64,000 nucleotides of DNA from Glaciecola sp. KUL10 (GTDB lineage Bacteria; Pseudomonadota; Gammaproteobacteria; Enterobacterales; Alteromonadaceae). The notes beneath the pieces were generated by a model, which had not been told where the DNA came from, ran no database searches, and saw only the letters and a list, made by a program, of their open reading frames with translations. The DNA lies in contig NZ_BGNG01000005.1 in the NCBI RefSeq assembly GCF_003203515.1, positions 124,001-188,000 on the forward strand, given 5' to 3'. Position numbers and translations under genes: made by a program. Each line of letters begins with the position of its first letter. Positions within the stretch are counted from its first letter, which is position 1. Below, piece after piece: positions 10,070 to 20,261 of this stretch.

Positions 10070-10573
10070 ATGAACAAAGCAAGTAAAGTCAGTATTGGAT
10101 TGGTTAACCCAAAGTCCGCTAGCAATGTTGCGAGTATTCTTCGTGCAGCGGGTTGTTATGGTGTCAGTTCAGTTTTTTATACTGGGCAACGATTTGGCTA
10201 TGCCAAAGGCTTTAACGCTGACACTAGGCGCATGAGAGAGGTTATTCCGACAGTAGGAGTTGATGATTTACTGGCGTTCAAACCCGAAGGAGCAACAGTA
10301 GTGTCCGTAGAGTTAGTTGAAGGGGCCATCCCGCTACCTGCTTTTGAGCACCCTGACAATGCTTATTATATTCTTGGGCCTGAAGATGCGTCAGTTCCGG
10401 TCGATATTGTTGAGCAAAGCGAGCATGTGGTTTATATACCCACGTTCAACAGCATGAACCTGGGCGCAACGGCGAATGTCGTATTATATGATCGTTTGGC
10501 AAAAAGTGAGTATGACCGGAGTAAAGCGCTTATTAGAGATAGTAGAGACAATAACAACAATATAAAGTTGTAA
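10070..10573 (+). CDS. TrmH/SpoU-family RNA methyltransferase
   Basis: SPOUT-class SAM-dependent RNA 2'-O-methyltransferase of 167 residues consisting of the catalytic domain alone. Motif 1 is NPKSASNVASILRAAG, motif 2 is ILGPEDASVP, and motif 3 is IPTFNSMNLGATANVVLYD, forming the trefoil-knot cofactor site. It lacks an added RNA-binding domain, so the target RNA cannot be named. It begins directly after the pldA stop. Confidence 0.9.
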   Translation: MNKASKVSIGLVNPKSASNVASILRAAGCYGVSSVFYTGQRFGYAKGFNADTRRMREVIPTVGVDDLLAFKPEGATVVSVELVEGAIPLPAFEHPDNAYYILGPEDASVPVDIVEQSEHVVYIPTFNSMNLGATANVVLYDRLAKSEYDRSKALIRDSRDNNNNIKL

Positions 10574-10576
10574 ACG

Positions 10577-12502
10577 TTAATGTAAAACACTTAACTCAAC
10601 ACGATTTCTCCCTAATTCTTTACCTTTGTATAAGGCTTCGTCCGCTCTTTTTAAACAACTTTCAATAGTTTCACTGCGCCCACACTGTGCGATACCTAAG
10701 GTAATCGTTACTGTACTTTTTATTTCTTCGCTGAGTATTTGTTCTACCTGAGATCGAAGTTTTTCGGCAACCACACTAGCCCCGTCAATTTCGGTATTGG
10801 GCATCAATAACAAAAACTCTTCACCGCCCCAACGACCGACCAGATCTTGTTCTCTAATAACGCTTTTCATCAGGCGCCCTCCCGACTCCAACACTAGGTC
10901 GCCAACATCATGACCTAATGCATCGTTTAGTTTTTTAAAGTGATCAAAGTCAATCAGAATTAAACAAAACGCTTGGCCAGAACGACTAAGTGTTTTTTTC
11001 GCTTGTTCAATGTGCACCATTAAACCCCGCCGATTGGGAAGCAGAGTGAGTGGGTCTTCATTCGCAAGAGTTTCAAGACGTGCGTTCGCTTGCGCCAACG
11101 CTGTCGTTCTCTCTTTTACCTGCTCCTCTAGAGAGTGACTGAGTTCTTCAAGTGATTTATTTTTATTAGCAAGCGTCATACTCAACACTTTGTTTTCATC
11201 GCTTGCATTTATAAAGTAAAGGTACGTTAAGTAATTTTGACACATAATAAAGCCAACAAGCCCAAAACTAACTAACAATACAGTATCCAATATCCCCAAG
11301 CTTCTTAAGATATCGTTTAACATGGTTGCAAATAACAAGGTGGTACCAAACATCAGTAAATTGGCGTTGTCCCTTTTTCTGATGACCGCTTTGAGCAATC
11401 CCCAGAACACATAAAGCATCGCTGGAATAATAAATATTTGGTAGTAAAACATGGTTGAGCTGAACGTGCTTGGCGATGTAAAAAGCACGAACAAAGACAA
11501 TGTGATACTCGCAATTGAGATCCATTTGACTACTGAACGATTGTATTCTTGCCTAAAACTAAAATAGAAATAACTCACTAAAATTGGCGTTGATGCATAA
11601 AAAGTTAGAAAATTGATTTTTACGTTAGTCTCAAACGCCAATTTGGCTATATTGGCCAAATGCAAAAGTTGACTGTCTTCTAATTCTCGCATAGCAAGCA
11701 TTAAACAACTGATAGCAATTAATAATGGAAGTACATTTTCAGTTCTCAATGAGAATTGGATAAAGTTGAAGGCGGCAATAGTAAAAAAGATTGCCACAAT
11801 AAACGTTGTTTTTAGCGTCTTACGGTACTGCTCTTCTTGAATCACATCTGGTGTACTTAATCTTAGTGCATGCCACATTCCTCCCCAGTAGAATTCATGA
11901 TTAGACACTTGCACAGTAATCGTAAATTCTTCATCAGGTGGCTTAAAGTTAAAGATCCCAGGATTGTATTGAGACTTGGCGATATCGGGATCGGCAGAAA
12001 CGATGCCACCTTCAGCGAGTAAATACTCGCCAATATATAGCCTGTATGCGGTTCCCATCGACGGTATTTTAATTGCCAAATGCTGATAAAGGCGATCTAA
12101 CTTTATTCGTGTTCTGTACGTAGCGTAACCCTTACTGGGTAATTTCACCCCATCAAAAATTTGAGCTGTCCAGCTGTTAGGCGCATATAAAGTAGAAGGT
12201 TGTATGCTTTTTGACTCGGTGTACCCTTGGCTTGCATCAACTAGCGTATTCCAATAAAAATGCCAATCTCCTTCCAAGGGAATAGACTGTTCGCTTGCCA
12301 AATTAATCGTGCTGATATCAAGATGCCCAGCCTTAATCTTTGGTAATTGGTCGTCTCTTAAATCACTGTTTAATAATGACACAACCATTAAAAACACAAG
12401 GGCGAGCAAACCCATCAGTATCCAAACTGATAAGCGTGAAAATTTACCCAAGGTTGAGGCTCTGGCTTGAAGCCCCTTACTTATCGTTTGATTCTGTTGC
12501 AT
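10577..12502 (-). CDS. Membrane diguanylate cyclase with 7TM-DISM-like sensor
   Basis: Makes c-di-GMP from two GTP. One N-terminal membrane segment (residues ~25-45) precedes a periplasmic domain of about 180 residues resembling 7TMR-DISM extracellular domains (GDWHFYWN, YRTRIKL). Seven or so membrane helices, a short coiled coil and a C-terminal GGDEF domain follow. The active-site signature is GGEEF, and an RxxD inhibitory site (REQD) sits five residues upstream, so product inhibition is expected. I chose the ATG at 12502; a TTG at 12541 would add 13 residues, and neither has a strong ribosome site. It converges on the preceding methyltransferase gene. Confidence 0.9.
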   Translation of the reverse strand: MQQNQTISKGLQARASTLGKFSRLSVWILMGLLALVFLMVVSLLNSDLRDDQLPKIKAGHLDISTINLASEQSIPLEGDWHFYWNTLVDASQGYTESKSIQPSTLYAPNSWTAQIFDGVKLPSKGYATYRTRIKLDRLYQHLAIKIPSMGTAYRLYIGEYLLAEGGIVSADPDIAKSQYNPGIFNFKPPDEEFTITVQVSNHEFYWGGMWHALRLSTPDVIQEEQYRKTLKTTFIVAIFFTIAAFNFIQFSLRTENVLPLLIAISCLMLAMRELEDSQLLHLANIAKLAFETNVKINFLTFYASTPILVSYFYFSFRQEYNRSVVKWISIASITLSLFVLFTSPSTFSSTMFYYQIFIIPAMLYVFWGLLKAVIRKRDNANLLMFGTTLLFATMLNDILRSLGILDTVLLVSFGLVGFIMCQNYLTYLYFINASDENKVLSMTLANKNKSLEELSHSLEEQVKERTTALAQANARLETLANEDPLTLLPNRRGLMVHIEQAKKTLSRSGQAFCLILIDFDHFKKLNDALGHDVGDLVLESGGRLMKSVIREQDLVGRWGGEEFLLLMPNTEIDGASVVAEKLRSQVEQILSEEIKSTVTITLGIAQCGRSETIESCLKRADEALYKGKELGRNRVELSVLH

Positions 12503-12621
12503 GTAACCATTATGAAAAACTACATTTAATAGATTAAACAATAACTTGGTATCGGCAAGGATATAGAATAGTTGAAGAACTACGTAACTTCATTTGAGCT
12601 ATGGACTAACTAACATGAATG

Positions 12622-12648
12622 ACTGGTGCTAAGGGGATTAACACCAGT
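12622..12648. other. Stem-loop downstream of guaA
   Basis: ACTGGTG and CACCAGT (7 bp) are separated by 13 bases, 30 bases past the guaA stop. No T-tract follows on either strand, so it may be an mRNA 3'-end stabiliser rather than an intrinsic terminator. Confidence 0.4.
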
Positions 12649-12678
12649 GAGCTATTTGATATTAAAGAGCGAGTTTAC

Positions 12679-14256
12679 TTACTCCCACTCAATGGTAGCC
12701 GGCGGTTTACCAGAAATATCGTAAACAACACGAGAAATGCCATCTACTTCATTAATAATACGATTTGAGACTTTACCTAAGAAATCGTAAGGCAAATGAG
12801 CCCAATGGGCGGTCATAAAGTCAATGGTTTCAACGGCTCTTAGGCTAACGACCCAATCGTATTTGCGCATATCGCCCATAACACCAACCGACTTAACGGG
12901 TAAAAAGACAGTAAAGGCTTGGCTGACCTTGTGATACAAATCTGCTGCATGTAATTCTTCGATAAAAATTGCATCGGCGCGACGCAGTAAATCACAGTAC
13001 TCTTTTTTGATTTCGCCTAAGACTCTAACGCCTAAACCAGGTCCAGGGAAAGGATGGCGATATAGCATATCGTAAGGTAAGCCCAATTCAAGGCCGATGC
13101 GTCTGACTTCGTCTTTGAACAATTCACGTAGAGGTTCGACTAAACCTAAGTTCATATCATCTGGCAGACCACCTACATTGTGGTGCGACTTGATCACATG
13201 CGCTTTACCGGTATCAGACCCTGCCGATTCAATCACATCTGGGTAAATAGTGCCTTGTGCAAGCCATTTAGCGTTGACGAGTTTATGTGACTCTTCATCA
13301 AAGACTTTGACAAACTCACCGCCGATGATTTTGCGTTTTGCTTCAGGCTCTTCTTCACCCGCTAATGCGGCTAGAAAACGCTGTTCTGCTTCGACTTTGA
13401 TGATGTTAAGGCCAAACTTATCGCCAAACATTTCCATCACTTGCTCACCTTCGTTAAGGCGTAACAAGCCATTATCAACAAATACACAAGTTAAGTTAGT
13501 GCCGATTGCTCGATGAAGTAACATGGCTGTTACTGAAGAATCAACACCACCCGATAAACCGAGAATCACTTCTTCGTCACCGACCTTTTCTTTGATACGC
13601 GCTATCGCATCTTCGATGATTGAAGATGGCGTCCATAAAGCATCAAGGCCACAAATCGTTAAACAAAAGTTTGATAATAATTCTAAGCCTTTTTTGGTGT
13701 GTGTTACTTCTGGATGAAACTGCACGCCGTAGAATTTTTTGTCTTCGTTAACCATGATTGCGTGAGGACAACTGGGTGTGGAGGCCACCGTCGTGAAGCC
13801 CTCTGGAATTTCGATAACTTTATCACCATGACTCATCCACACATCCAACAATGCATTGTTTTGCTCGTTAACAAGGTCTTGCAAGCCTTTAGTCAGTCGA
13901 TTTTCGTCATTTACTTCAACCTGCGCGTAACCGAATTCACGAATATCAGAGCCTTGAACAGCACCACCCAACTGATGCGACATGGTTTGCATACCGTAGC
14001 AGATTCCCAAAACGGGTACATTGGCGTTAAATACATATTGAGGTGCTCGTGGTGAGCCAGCTTCGGTAACCGACTCTGGCCCGCCAGATAAAATAATACC
14101 GTCGGGATTGAAGTTGCGAATTTGCTGCTCAGTCACATCCCAAGCCCACAATTCACAATACACACCTAGTTCACGCACGCGACGCGCAATTAGCTGAGTG
14201 TATTGCGATCCAAAATCGAGAATGAGAATCTTTTGGCTATGAATATTCACTGACAT
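12679..14256 (-). CDS. guaA: GMP synthase (glutamine-hydrolysing)
   Basis: Converts XMP to GMP using glutamine and ATP; last step of guanine nucleotide synthesis. The 525 residues match the family length. The N-terminal class I glutaminase has its nucleophile Cys86 in GICYGMQ and the His-Glu pair in FHPEVTHT. The ATP pyrophosphatase P-loop GLSGGVDSS follows at about residue 236, and the dimerisation domain ends in PPATIEWE. It lies 141 bases downstream of guaB in the conserved guaBA order. Confidence 0.98.
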   Translation of the reverse strand: MSVNIHSQKILILDFGSQYTQLIARRVRELGVYCELWAWDVTEQQIRNFNPDGIILSGGPESVTEAGSPRAPQYVFNANVPVLGICYGMQTMSHQLGGAVQGSDIREFGYAQVEVNDENRLTKGLQDLVNEQNNALLDVWMSHGDKVIEIPEGFTTVASTPSCPHAIMVNEDKKFYGVQFHPEVTHTKKGLELLSNFCLTICGLDALWTPSSIIEDAIARIKEKVGDEEVILGLSGGVDSSVTAMLLHRAIGTNLTCVFVDNGLLRLNEGEQVMEMFGDKFGLNIIKVEAEQRFLAALAGEEEPEAKRKIIGGEFVKVFDEESHKLVNAKWLAQGTIYPDVIESAGSDTGKAHVIKSHHNVGGLPDDMNLGLVEPLRELFKDEVRRIGLELGLPYDMLYRHPFPGPGLGVRVLGEIKKEYCDLLRRADAIFIEELHAADLYHKVSQAFTVFLPVKSVGVMGDMRKYDWVVSLRAVETIDFMTAHWAHLPYDFLGKVSNRIINEVDGISRVVYDISGKPPATIEWE

Positions 14257-14328
14257 GTTTTGAAGTTACCTATAAAAATTATGCAAAACCTACAAGTAGG
14301 TGCGCTGAACTAGCGACTTTAAAATTGA

Positions 14329-14360
14329 TCAAGCTATTTTGAATCAACAAAATAGCTTGA
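14329..14360. other. guaB-guaA intercistronic stem-loop
   Basis: A perfect 12-bp inverted repeat (TCAAGCTATTTT, 8-base loop, AAAATAGCTTGA) sits between guaB and guaA. On the coding (minus) strand the stem is followed by TCAATTTTAAAG, which is too poor in T for a strong terminator. It may be an attenuator or an mRNA processing/stability element. Confidence 0.5.
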
Positions 14361-14397
14361 TTTAAACAATACACTGTTGTCGTTTTCGACCCCAAAA

Positions 14398-15867
14398 TTA
14401 GCCTAAGCGGTAATTAGGCGCTTCTTTAGTAATGCTTACATCATGCACATGGCTTTCGCCCATACCCGCAGCAGTGACTTTGACAAATTGAGGTTTAGTG
14501 CGAAGCTCTTCAATTGTGGCGCAACCGGTCAGCCCCATTGCAGAGCGCAAACCGCCAAGCTGCTGATGAATGATATTTGCGATTGGGCCTTTATAGGCAA
14601 CACGTCCTTCAATACCTTCAGGGACTAATTTTTCAGCGTTGCTGCTGTCTTGGAAGTAGCGATCAGAAGAACCATTGCTCTGGTTCATCGCACCAAGAGA
14701 GCCCATGCCGCGGTATGATTTGTAATAGCGACCTTGATATAACTCTACTTCACCCGGCGCTTCTTCTGTACCTGCGAGCATGCTGCCTACCATGACGCAA
14801 CTCGCGCCCGCAGCTAACGCTTTAGCAACATCACCAGAGAAGCGAATACCGCCGTCAGCGATAACTGGCACATCCGTTTCTTTAAGCGCTTCAACAGCAT
14901 CTGCGATAGCGGTGATTTGTGGTACACCACAACCTGTTACAATACGCGTTGTACAAATAGAGCCAGGACCAATTCCCACTTTAACAGCATCGACGCCTGC
15001 ATCAGCTAGCGCTTTAGCACCTTCAGCAGTTGCGACATTACCGGCGATAAGTTGTAGATTTGGATACTTATCTCTTACTGCAGTAACTCTGTCGATAACA
15101 CCTTGTGAGTGGCCATGCGAAGTATCAATGAGTAATACATCCACGCCCGCTGCTACTAGCAATTCGATGCGTTCATCTGTACCTGGGCCAACGCTGACTG
15201 CAGCGCCGACGCGAAGGCGACCTTTTTGGTCTTTACACGCATTGGGTTTACTTTTGGCTTTTTGGAAATCTTTTACTGTTATCAAGCCTTTGAGCTTAAA
15301 CGCATCGTCTACCACTAAGATTTTTTCGATACGGTGCTCGTGCATTAAATCCATGACGATATCAGGGTTGGTATCTTCTTTCACCGTGACAAGTTTGTCT
15401 TTTGGTGTCATGACTTTGCTGATTGGTTGGTCTAGACGGTTTTCAAAACGAAGGTCGCGTCCAGTCACTAAGCCTATTAAGTTGTTTTCGCCATCAACGA
15501 CTGGAAAGCCTGAATAGCCTAACTTTTTAGACAGGTGCTTGGTATCCCCTATTGTTGCATCTTTACTCACCGTAACAGGATCAGAAACGACACCGCTCTC
15601 GTACTTTTTAACTTCTAGTACATGTGCGGCTTGCTGCTCTGCTGTCATATTTTTATGGATAAAGCCAATACCGCCCTCTTGAGCAAGTGCAATAGCAAGT
15701 CTAGCCTCGGTAACAGTATCCATGGCAGCCGAAATAAAAGGCATGTTCAAGCCTACGCCGCGCGTCAACTTGGTCTTTAAGTCAGCAGTATGAGGTAAAA
15801 CGGTCGAGTGACCAGGAACGAGTAAAACGTCATCAAACGTGAGCGCTTCTTTAGCGATTCGTAACAT
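14398..15867 (-). CDS. guaB: IMP dehydrogenase
   Basis: NAD-dependent oxidation of IMP to XMP, the rate-limiting step of guanine nucleotide synthesis. The 489-residue TIM-barrel protein has a pair of CBS domains inserted at roughly residues 95-205. The catalytic loop is GPGSICTTR with the nucleophilic Cys near residue 306. The flap and IMP-binding elements are seen in GYRGMGS-type sequence ([11 protein letters not shown]) and the C-terminus. First gene of guaBA, divergent from xseA. Confidence 0.98.
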   Translation of the reverse strand: MLRIAKEALTFDDVLLVPGHSTVLPHTADLKTKLTRGVGLNMPFISAAMDTVTEARLAIALAQEGGIGFIHKNMTAEQQAAHVLEVKKYESGVVSDPVTVSKDATIGDTKHLSKKLGYSGFPVVDGENNLIGLVTGRDLRFENRLDQPISKVMTPKDKLVTVKEDTNPDIVMDLMHEHRIEKILVVDDAFKLKGLITVKDFQKAKSKPNACKDQKGRLRVGAAVSVGPGTDERIELLVAAGVDVLLIDTSHGHSQGVIDRVTAVRDKYPNLQLIAGNVATAEGAKALADAGVDAVKVGIGPGSICTTRIVTGCGVPQITAIADAVEALKETDVPVIADGGIRFSGDVAKALAAGASCVMVGSMLAGTEEAPGEVELYQGRYYKSYRGMGSLGAMNQSNGSSDRYFQDSSNAEKLVPEGIEGRVAYKGPIANIIHQQLGGLRSAMGLTGCATIEELRTKPQFVKVTAAGMGESHVHDVSITKEAPNYRLG

Positions 15868-15906
15868 GCAAGTAACACCTAATGGGTAGTGGTTAATTGC
15901 GGCGCG

Positions 15907-15935
15907 ATTATAGTATTTTTTAATATTTAGGTAAA
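15907..15935 (-). promoter_or_regulatory. guaB promoter with GC-rich discriminator
   Basis: On the minus strand TTTACC (15930-15935) and TATAAT (15907-15912) are separated by exactly 17 bases, about 40 bases before the guaB start. The bases after the -10 box are CGCGCCGC. GC-rich discriminators of this kind are typical of promoters under negative stringent (ppGpp) control, which would fit a GTP biosynthesis operon. Confidence 0.65.
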
Positions 15936-15962
15936 CTACAATTGCAGTGTATTTACTAATAA

Positions 15963-17321
15963 ATGAGAAAAATGTTTAACGACTCTCCCAAACAAGCACA
16001 AATTGTCTCTGTCACTCGTCTTAATCGCCTTGCTCGCCAGATCTTAGAATCTGAAATTGGCCAAGTCTGGGTGAGTGGTGAAATTTCTAATTTTGTCGCT
16101 GCCGCATCTGGCCATTGGTACTTCACACTCAAAGATAACAAGGCTCAAGTAAAAACAGCCATGTTTAAAGGTTCAAACCGCTATTTGAAATTCAGACCCA
16201 AAGCGGGAGATAAAGTAGTGGTTAGGGCAAACCTCAGTATTTATGAAGCACGTGGGGACTATCAGTTAATTGCTGAGCATATGGAGCCTGAGGGACAAGG
16301 CCAGTTAAAGCAGGCTTATGAGGCCCTAAAAGCTCAACTTTCTCAAATGGGCATGTTTTCGGTTGACGATAAGCAGCCATTGCCGAAAACCATTACACGT
16401 GTTGGCTTGGTTACCTCGTCAACAGGCGCAGCGGTTCACGATATTCTAACTGTCATGGCGCGCCGAAACCCGAGTATAGAAGTTGTGATTTACCCGAGTT
16501 TAGTGCAAGGTGAGTTAGCTGCACGGAATATTGTTCAGCAGATTGAACTTGCTAATCAACGCAAGGAAGTAGATGTGTTAATCGTTGGGCGCGGTGGAGG
16601 TTCGCTAGAAGATCTGTGGGCGTTTAATGAAGAGCCCGTTGCTCATGCAATTTATAACTCTGCAATCCCGATTATTTCTGCGGTAGGCCATGAAGTCGAT
16701 GTAACTATTGCTGATTATGTGGCTGATGTAAGAGCACCAACACCTTCTGCAGCAGCTGAGCTTGTCAGTCAGGATCAGGATGAAACAGGCAAGCAGTTGC
16801 TGAGCTTAAAAAACCGACTCAGCTACGCCATCAAAAATATTCTTCAACATCGCCACTCATTGGTCAGGCAAGTCAGTACGGCTCTAAGTATTAATCACCC
16901 ACAAGCTAAAATCGTTCAAGCGCAGCAATCGGTCGACCGTCTAACGGGTGAATTAAATACGCTGATAAAAAGACGCATTCAAGATGCAAGCAATCAATTA
17001 AATACTCGCCATATTCAACTGCAAAACCAAACTCCTTTACGAGCCATCGCAGAGCATAAAAACCGCCTTTCGAGTTTGAGTGAACGTATTGTCAGGGCAC
17101 AAAAAGATAAACTTGAAAGCAGTCAAGTTCGCTTAGCAAACTTGTCGCAGGTGATGAATTCAGTCAGCCCGCTCGCGACCTTGAGTAGAGGCTACAGCAT
17201 TAGTTTTGCTGAAAAAGACATTGTAAAAAGTGTAAAACAACTAAATAACGACCAAATTTTAACCACGAAATTTCATGATGGTGAGGTCATTTCAAAAATA
17301 ACTGCTGTAAAATCAAATTGA
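15963..17321 (+). CDS. xseA: Exodeoxyribonuclease VII large subunit
   Basis: Large subunit of the bidirectional single-strand DNA exonuclease VII. The N-terminal OB-fold (about residues 10-105, with [10 protein letters not shown] and GHWYFTLKD) is followed by the catalytic domain with [14 protein letters not shown] and [17 protein letters not shown], then a long coiled coil and a C-terminal barrel. At 452 residues it is full length. A second in-frame ATG at 15972 is an equally plausible start. The small subunit xseB is not in this window, as is usual. Confidence 0.97.
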   Translation: MRKMFNDSPKQAQIVSVTRLNRLARQILESEIGQVWVSGEISNFVAAASGHWYFTLKDNKAQVKTAMFKGSNRYLKFRPKAGDKVVVRANLSIYEARGDYQLIAEHMEPEGQGQLKQAYEALKAQLSQMGMFSVDDKQPLPKTITRVGLVTSSTGAAVHDILTVMARRNPSIEVVIYPSLVQGELAARNIVQQIELANQRKEVDVLIVGRGGGSLEDLWAFNEEPVAHAIYNSAIPIISAVGHEVDVTIADYVADVRAPTPSAAAELVSQDQDETGKQLLSLKNRLSYAIKNILQHRHSLVRQVSTALSINHPQAKIVQAQQSVDRLTGELNTLIKRRIQDASNQLNTRHIQLQNQTPLRAIAEHKNRLSSLSERIVRAQKDKLESSQVRLANLSQVMNSVSPLATLSRGYSISFAEKDIVKSVKQLNNDQILTTKFHDGEVISKITAVKSN

Positions 17322-17496
17322 TAAATAAAAAATAGCACTAAAGTGTCACTTTACTGTTAAATTTGTGTCAATTCTTTGACGTATTTGATAACATCTTTTA
17401 AAACATAATATTCGAATGGAGCCATTTTACACAGCATTCGCGTCATTAAACGACGCATTCCCCATTGTGTACGATGATGAAGTAAGGAAGCAGTAT

Positions 17497-18582
17497 ATGA
17501 ACATTTTAAAAATCGCTCAGTCTTGTCGAACGCTAGTATTGGCCTCACTTTTTGGCTTCAGTGCTAGCGCATTATCTTCGAACTACTCCATTTACGCCGC
17601 CTACGTTAACGAAGAAATCGAAGACGCTTGTCTTAGTTTTGACAACTGTGAACTCAATCTTCTTGAACAAGCTCAATTCGAATCTATTATCGTCAGTTAT
17701 CTTGATGAACAACAAAGGCTAACTGACGATGGTACTCCTGCTCATCTGTTAGCAACACTTCAAAGCGGTGAGTACGAGCTGTTAGCTGGATCTGCAAAAT
17801 TTAATGCCGGTGATACTGATGTGAGCCAAATTGAATACACACTCAATTGGAGAGGCATTCCAATTTTTGAAATAACTACACTTCAAAATGGTTTGTCTTT
17901 AGAGGATGCGGTGCTAAGTAGTGTGAAAACGCTAGTTGAAGAAATCGAGGCACAGCATGTACTTCACCCTCAATTTCTATTTCAACAAGTTGAAGCCAGT
18001 GATTACTTCAACGAGCTTAGCATGCCAGAAAATGTTGCTGGATTTTACCGTCAGCAAATGCAGTTGCAACAAGACCCAACGCGCGGCACTTTAGTAAGGT
18101 ATGAGCACGAGCAATTCCCAAGCGCTATTATTGATGTTTATGTTTATCCAATCGTAAAACATGACTATCAAGACAAGCAGCAAGAGCTAATGTACCTTGA
18201 GCTTTCGAAAGATCTTCAAGTCATTGAAGCTATATCGGAACATAGAGATATCCAGTCTATCAATATTGGTGAAATAAGCAGTATTGAGAATGGTATGGTG
18301 TTTGAGGTGCAAGCAGATGACGGCGTTGAAGAAATGTACACCTCGCAGTATATTTTTGTTCAAGAAGACAAATTCATAAAATTCAGTGCGAACATGCCTG
18401 CTCAATTCTCTGATGTAATGGTTCAAGAAGTGATGAGCAGCATTGCCGTGCCGCCACCTTCTGAGATTATGAATGCTTTTCGCGATGTTGACCGTGCATT
18501 TTCGACCACACCTGCACAAGAATATGCAGATGAGTCGAATACTGAAGATACAGCTGAAGTGGCTGTTACGGCAGCTTTGTGA
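17497..18582 (+). CDS. Exported protein of unknown function
   Basis: I do not recognise this 361-residue protein. It starts at the ATG at 17497, which has an AAGGAAG ribosome site six bases upstream and opens an evident signal peptide (MNILKIAQSC onward, likely cut after SASA near residue 24). An upstream frame from 17416 has no such support. The mature part is acidic, with two cysteines close to the N-terminus (ACLSFDNCE) that could pair, mixed alpha/beta character and a low-complexity acidic tail. It is probably periplasmic. It sits alone between xseA and the converging der gene, with a terminator behind it. Confidence 0.75.
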   Translation: MNILKIAQSCRTLVLASLFGFSASALSSNYSIYAAYVNEEIEDACLSFDNCELNLLEQAQFESIIVSYLDEQQRLTDDGTPAHLLATLQSGEYELLAGSAKFNAGDTDVSQIEYTLNWRGIPIFEITTLQNGLSLEDAVLSSVKTLVEEIEAQHVLHPQFLFQQVEASDYFNELSMPENVAGFYRQQMQLQQDPTRGTLVRYEHEQFPSAIIDVYVYPIVKHDYQDKQQELMYLELSKDLQVIEAISEHRDIQSINIGEISSIENGMVFEVQADDGVEEMYTSQYIFVQEDKFIKFSANMPAQFSDVMVQEVMSSIAVPPPSEIMNAFRDVDRAFSTTPAQEYADESNTEDTAEVAVTAAL

Positions 18583-18610
18583 TTTGAATACCTAACTGAA
18601 TAAAAGAAAA

Positions 18611-18638
18611 AACCTAGCAATTGCTAGGTTTTTTTTCT
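18611..18638. terminator. Bidirectional intrinsic terminator between the exported-protein gene and der
   Basis: A perfect palindrome (AACCTAGCAA/TTGCTAGGTT) is followed by T8 on the plus strand and flanked by an A-run that gives a T-tract on the minus strand. It serves the two convergent genes. Confidence 0.9.
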
Positions 18639-18653
18639 CTTTTTTATACCAAA

Positions 18654-20093
18654 TTACTTTTTATGAAAAGTCATCAAACGCTTTCGTTTGCGCTCTTGAG
18701 CAAGTGTTAACTTGTTACGCTTGCCTTCAAACGGATTCGCGCCCTCTCTGAATTCAATCTTAATTGGCGTGCCCATCGTCTTAAGCGCTTTTCTATAATA
18801 ATTCATCAGATAACGCTTATAAGAATCGGGTAAGTCAGAGACTTGGTTGCCGTGAATAACAATCACTGGTGGGTTGTATCCGCCCGCGTGGGCGTATTTC
18901 ATTTTAACGCGTCTGCCTCTGATCAACGGGGGTTGATGGTCGTCTTGTGCCATCTCCATGATCTGAGTAAGCATTGAGGTGTTGATACGCTGAGTTGCTG
19001 AGTTATATGCTTCTTGAACAGATTCGAATAAGTGCCCAACGCCTGTGCCATGTAAGGCAGAGATAAAGTGTAGACGTGCAAAATCAACAAAACCTAGTCG
19101 ACGGTCTAGTTCGCGTTTTATTTCGTCTTTGACGTATGAATCAAGGCCATCCCATTTATTGACAGCCAATACTAAAGAGCGCCCTGAATTAAGCACAAAG
19201 CCCAACAGACTTAAATCTTGGTCTGAAATACCTTCTCGCGCATCAATGATTAACAATACAACATTTGATTCTTCGATGGCTTGCAGGGTTTTTACAATAG
19301 AAAACTTCTCAATCGCTTCTGATACTTTTTTGCGTTTGCGCACACCCGCGGTATCAATCAAGATGTATTCACGTTCATCGCGCTCCATCGGTATATAAAT
19401 ACTATCGCGAGTAGTGCCGGGTTGATCGTAAACAACGACTCTATCTTCACCCAATATACGATTGGTCAGTGTTGATTTGCCGACATTAGGTTTACCGACG
19501 ATTGCCAGCTTAATCGGTCGGCTTTGCAGGTCTTTTAGCTGCTGTTCGGCGTCTTGTTCTAAATCATCTTCTGGTTCGATAACTTCCATATCGGGGAAGT
19601 TTTCTGCAAGCGGTTCAAGCACGTGAGTCATTAATTGTGAGACACCGCGACCATGGGCTGCTGCGATTTGCAGTACTTCAGCAAATCCTAAACGATAAAA
19701 ATCAGCTGCTTCGCTGTCCGCGTCGATACCATCGACTTTGTTGGCAACCAAAAACATCGCTTTGTCTTGTTTGCGCAAATGTTCAGCAATTCCGATATCT
19801 GCAGGTGTAAGACCAGCGCGTGCATCAACTAAAAACAACACGACATCCGCTTCGTCTATTGCAAGCAAAGACTGCTCGGCCATTGCTGCGTCTATGCCTT
19901 CTTCGTCTCCGGTTATTCCGCCTGTATCTACTACGATAAACTGTCGTTTTTCATAACTCGCTTGGCCGTACTTACGATCACGCGTTAGACCTGGATAATC
20001 TGCAACCAGCGCGTCTCTTGTATTGGTTAAACGGTTAAATAATGTAGATTTGCCAACATTGGGGCGCCCTACTAGTGCAACGACAGGTAACAT
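18654..20093 (-). CDS. der: Ribosome-assembly GTPase Der (EngA)
   Basis: Essential GTPase with two tandem G domains that acts in 50S subunit maturation. The first P-loop is GRPNVGKST near residue 8, and the second is GKPNVGKST near 204. Each domain has its DTGG or DTAG switch II motif and NKxD element (NKVD, NKWD). A KH-like RNA-binding domain forms the C-terminus. The 479 residues match the family. It lies downstream of bamB, the usual order, but a terminator separates the two. Confidence 0.98.
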   Translation of the reverse strand: MLPVVALVGRPNVGKSTLFNRLTNTRDALVADYPGLTRDRKYGQASYEKRQFIVVDTGGITGDEEGIDAAMAEQSLLAIDEADVVLFLVDARAGLTPADIGIAEHLRKQDKAMFLVANKVDGIDADSEAADFYRLGFAEVLQIAAAHGRGVSQLMTHVLEPLAENFPDMEVIEPEDDLEQDAEQQLKDLQSRPIKLAIVGKPNVGKSTLTNRILGEDRVVVYDQPGTTRDSIYIPMERDEREYILIDTAGVRKRKKVSEAIEKFSIVKTLQAIEESNVVLLIIDAREGISDQDLSLLGFVLNSGRSLVLAVNKWDGLDSYVKDEIKRELDRRLGFVDFARLHFISALHGTGVGHLFESVQEAYNSATQRINTSMLTQIMEMAQDDHQPPLIRGRRVKMKYAHAGGYNPPVIVIHGNQVSDLPDSYKRYLMNYYRKALKTMGTPIKIEFREGANPFEGKRNKLTLAQERKRKRLMTFHKK

Positions 20094-20200
20094 AGTTATC
20101 CTTAAAATACTGTAAACGATACAAAGTGCACGAGAGATGTTGGCTCTGCACCTTGTCTGATCAAACTCAGGTTAGAGTATACTCGTTATTGAGTCTGATA

Positions 20201-20240
20201 AAAAAATAAAAACGCCAATGGCTAGCACCATTGGCGTTTT
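20201..20240 (-). terminator. Terminator after bamB
   Basis: A 13-bp perfect stem (AAAACGCCAATGG with its complement, 6-base loop) is followed on the minus strand by a T-rich run (TTTTTATTTTTTT). It separates bamB from der. Confidence 0.9.
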
Positions 20241-20261
20241 ATACGAGTGCGGATAAACTAG

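Noticed and set aside
14780-15517. Long open frame antisense to guaB
   Set aside because: Composition is Ser/Thr/Ala/Pro-rich with no domain, as expected for the shadow of a strongly coding gene.
17416-17496. Longer N-terminus for the exported protein after xseA
   Set aside because: It would put 27 residues before a clear signal peptide; the ATG at 17497 has an AAGGAAG site.
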